From: Hymenobacter sp. HSC-4F20
GTDB lineage: Bacteria; Bacteroidota; Bacteroidia; Cytophagales; Hymenobacteraceae
NCBI RefSeq assembly: GCF_019599275.1
Contig: NZ_JAHZTD010000009.1
Span: 1 to 50,443 of the forward strand
Length of the DNA: 50,443 bases
Reading direction: 5' to 3'
Below are positions 50,436 to 50,443 of the stretch, in pieces. The notes under the pieces are model-generated. The model ran no database searches and was not told the DNA's origin. It saw only the letters and a list, made by a program, of their open reading frames with translations. The translations under genes were made by a program, and so were the position numbers. How positions within the stretch are numbered: position 1 is the first letter of the stretch; each line of letters opens with the position of its first letter.

Positions 50436-50443
50436 GCCCGGCT
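50317..50443. repeat. Terminal overlap, copy 2 (circularity signature)
   Basis: Exact duplicate of positions 1-127. Removing one copy closes the circle. Confidence 0.93.

Noticed and set aside
1..50443. tRNA, rRNA or insertion sequences
   Set aside because: I saw no transposase, no IS-type terminal inverted repeats and no recognisable tRNA or rRNA stretch, though a covariance-model scan would be decisive for tRNAs.

Overview
The window is a complete circular replicon written out linearly. Its first 127 bases (1-127) recur exactly as its last 127 (50317-50443), which is the overlap left by a k=127 assembler on a circle, so the true molecule is about 50,316 bp. The host is most likely a Bacteroidota bacterium of the Hymenobacter type. 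Evidence for this: GC-rich backbone, secreted proteins with type IX secretion (T9SS) C-terminal sorting domains, two large Bacteroidota-style Rhs proteins, almost no Shine-Dalgarno sequences, and a Rep_3/ParA plasmid backbone. The species is an inference.

Layout. (a) 43.5-46.4 kb is the plasmid core: a palindromic site, ParA, a small ribbon-helix-helix-like partner, an array of 22-bp-spaced iterons and a Rep_3 initiator. (b) 46.9-50.4 kb continuing through the junction into 0-7.35 kb is an Rhs locus: a 1186-aa secreted Rhs protein, then a 2183-aa LRR-PA14-Rhs protein with a low-GC C-terminal toxin-like domain, then a low-GC lipoprotein as candidate immunity protein. (c) 8.1-9.8 kb is a MobV relaxase with a 9-bp-arm dyad just upstream (candidate oriT or operator). 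(d) 10.2-16.4 kb is an accessory island: a tiny ORF with its own terminator, an avidin-family protein without signal peptide, and a minus-strand cluster. The cluster holds an adenylosuccinate-synthetase-like enzyme, a PfkB kinase/nucleoside deoxyribosyltransferase fusion, two small unknown proteins, a seven-segment membrane protein and an SH3-like exported protein. (e) 16.5-35.3 kb is a phage-derived block, almost all on the minus strand. It is headed by a divergent repressor and contains a Rha-family protein, a lambda-O-like initiator with seven palindromic iterons inside its gene, a DnaB helicase, two terminase-small-subunit-like proteins, a tape measure protein and a large tail-like protein. 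I see no large terminase, portal, capsid, integrase or lysis gene. (f) 35.7-43.4 kb carries a small putative DNA-binding protein, a secreted DRGH nuclease and two T9SS-sorted secreted proteins.

How it fits together. The molecule has two independent replication systems (Rep_3 iterons and a phage O/DnaB-type origin), partition and mobilization functions, and a partial set of phage packaging and tail genes under a repressor. It is therefore best described as a mobilizable plasmid fused to a degenerate phage-plasmid, or a plasmid-form phage satellite. The most interesting cargo is the nucleotide-enzyme cassette at 11.66-14.69 kb, which combines base exchange, phosphorylation and a PurA-type ligation in one compact operon next to a membrane protein. 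I propose it as a candidate nucleotide-based conflict or signalling system; that function is inference.
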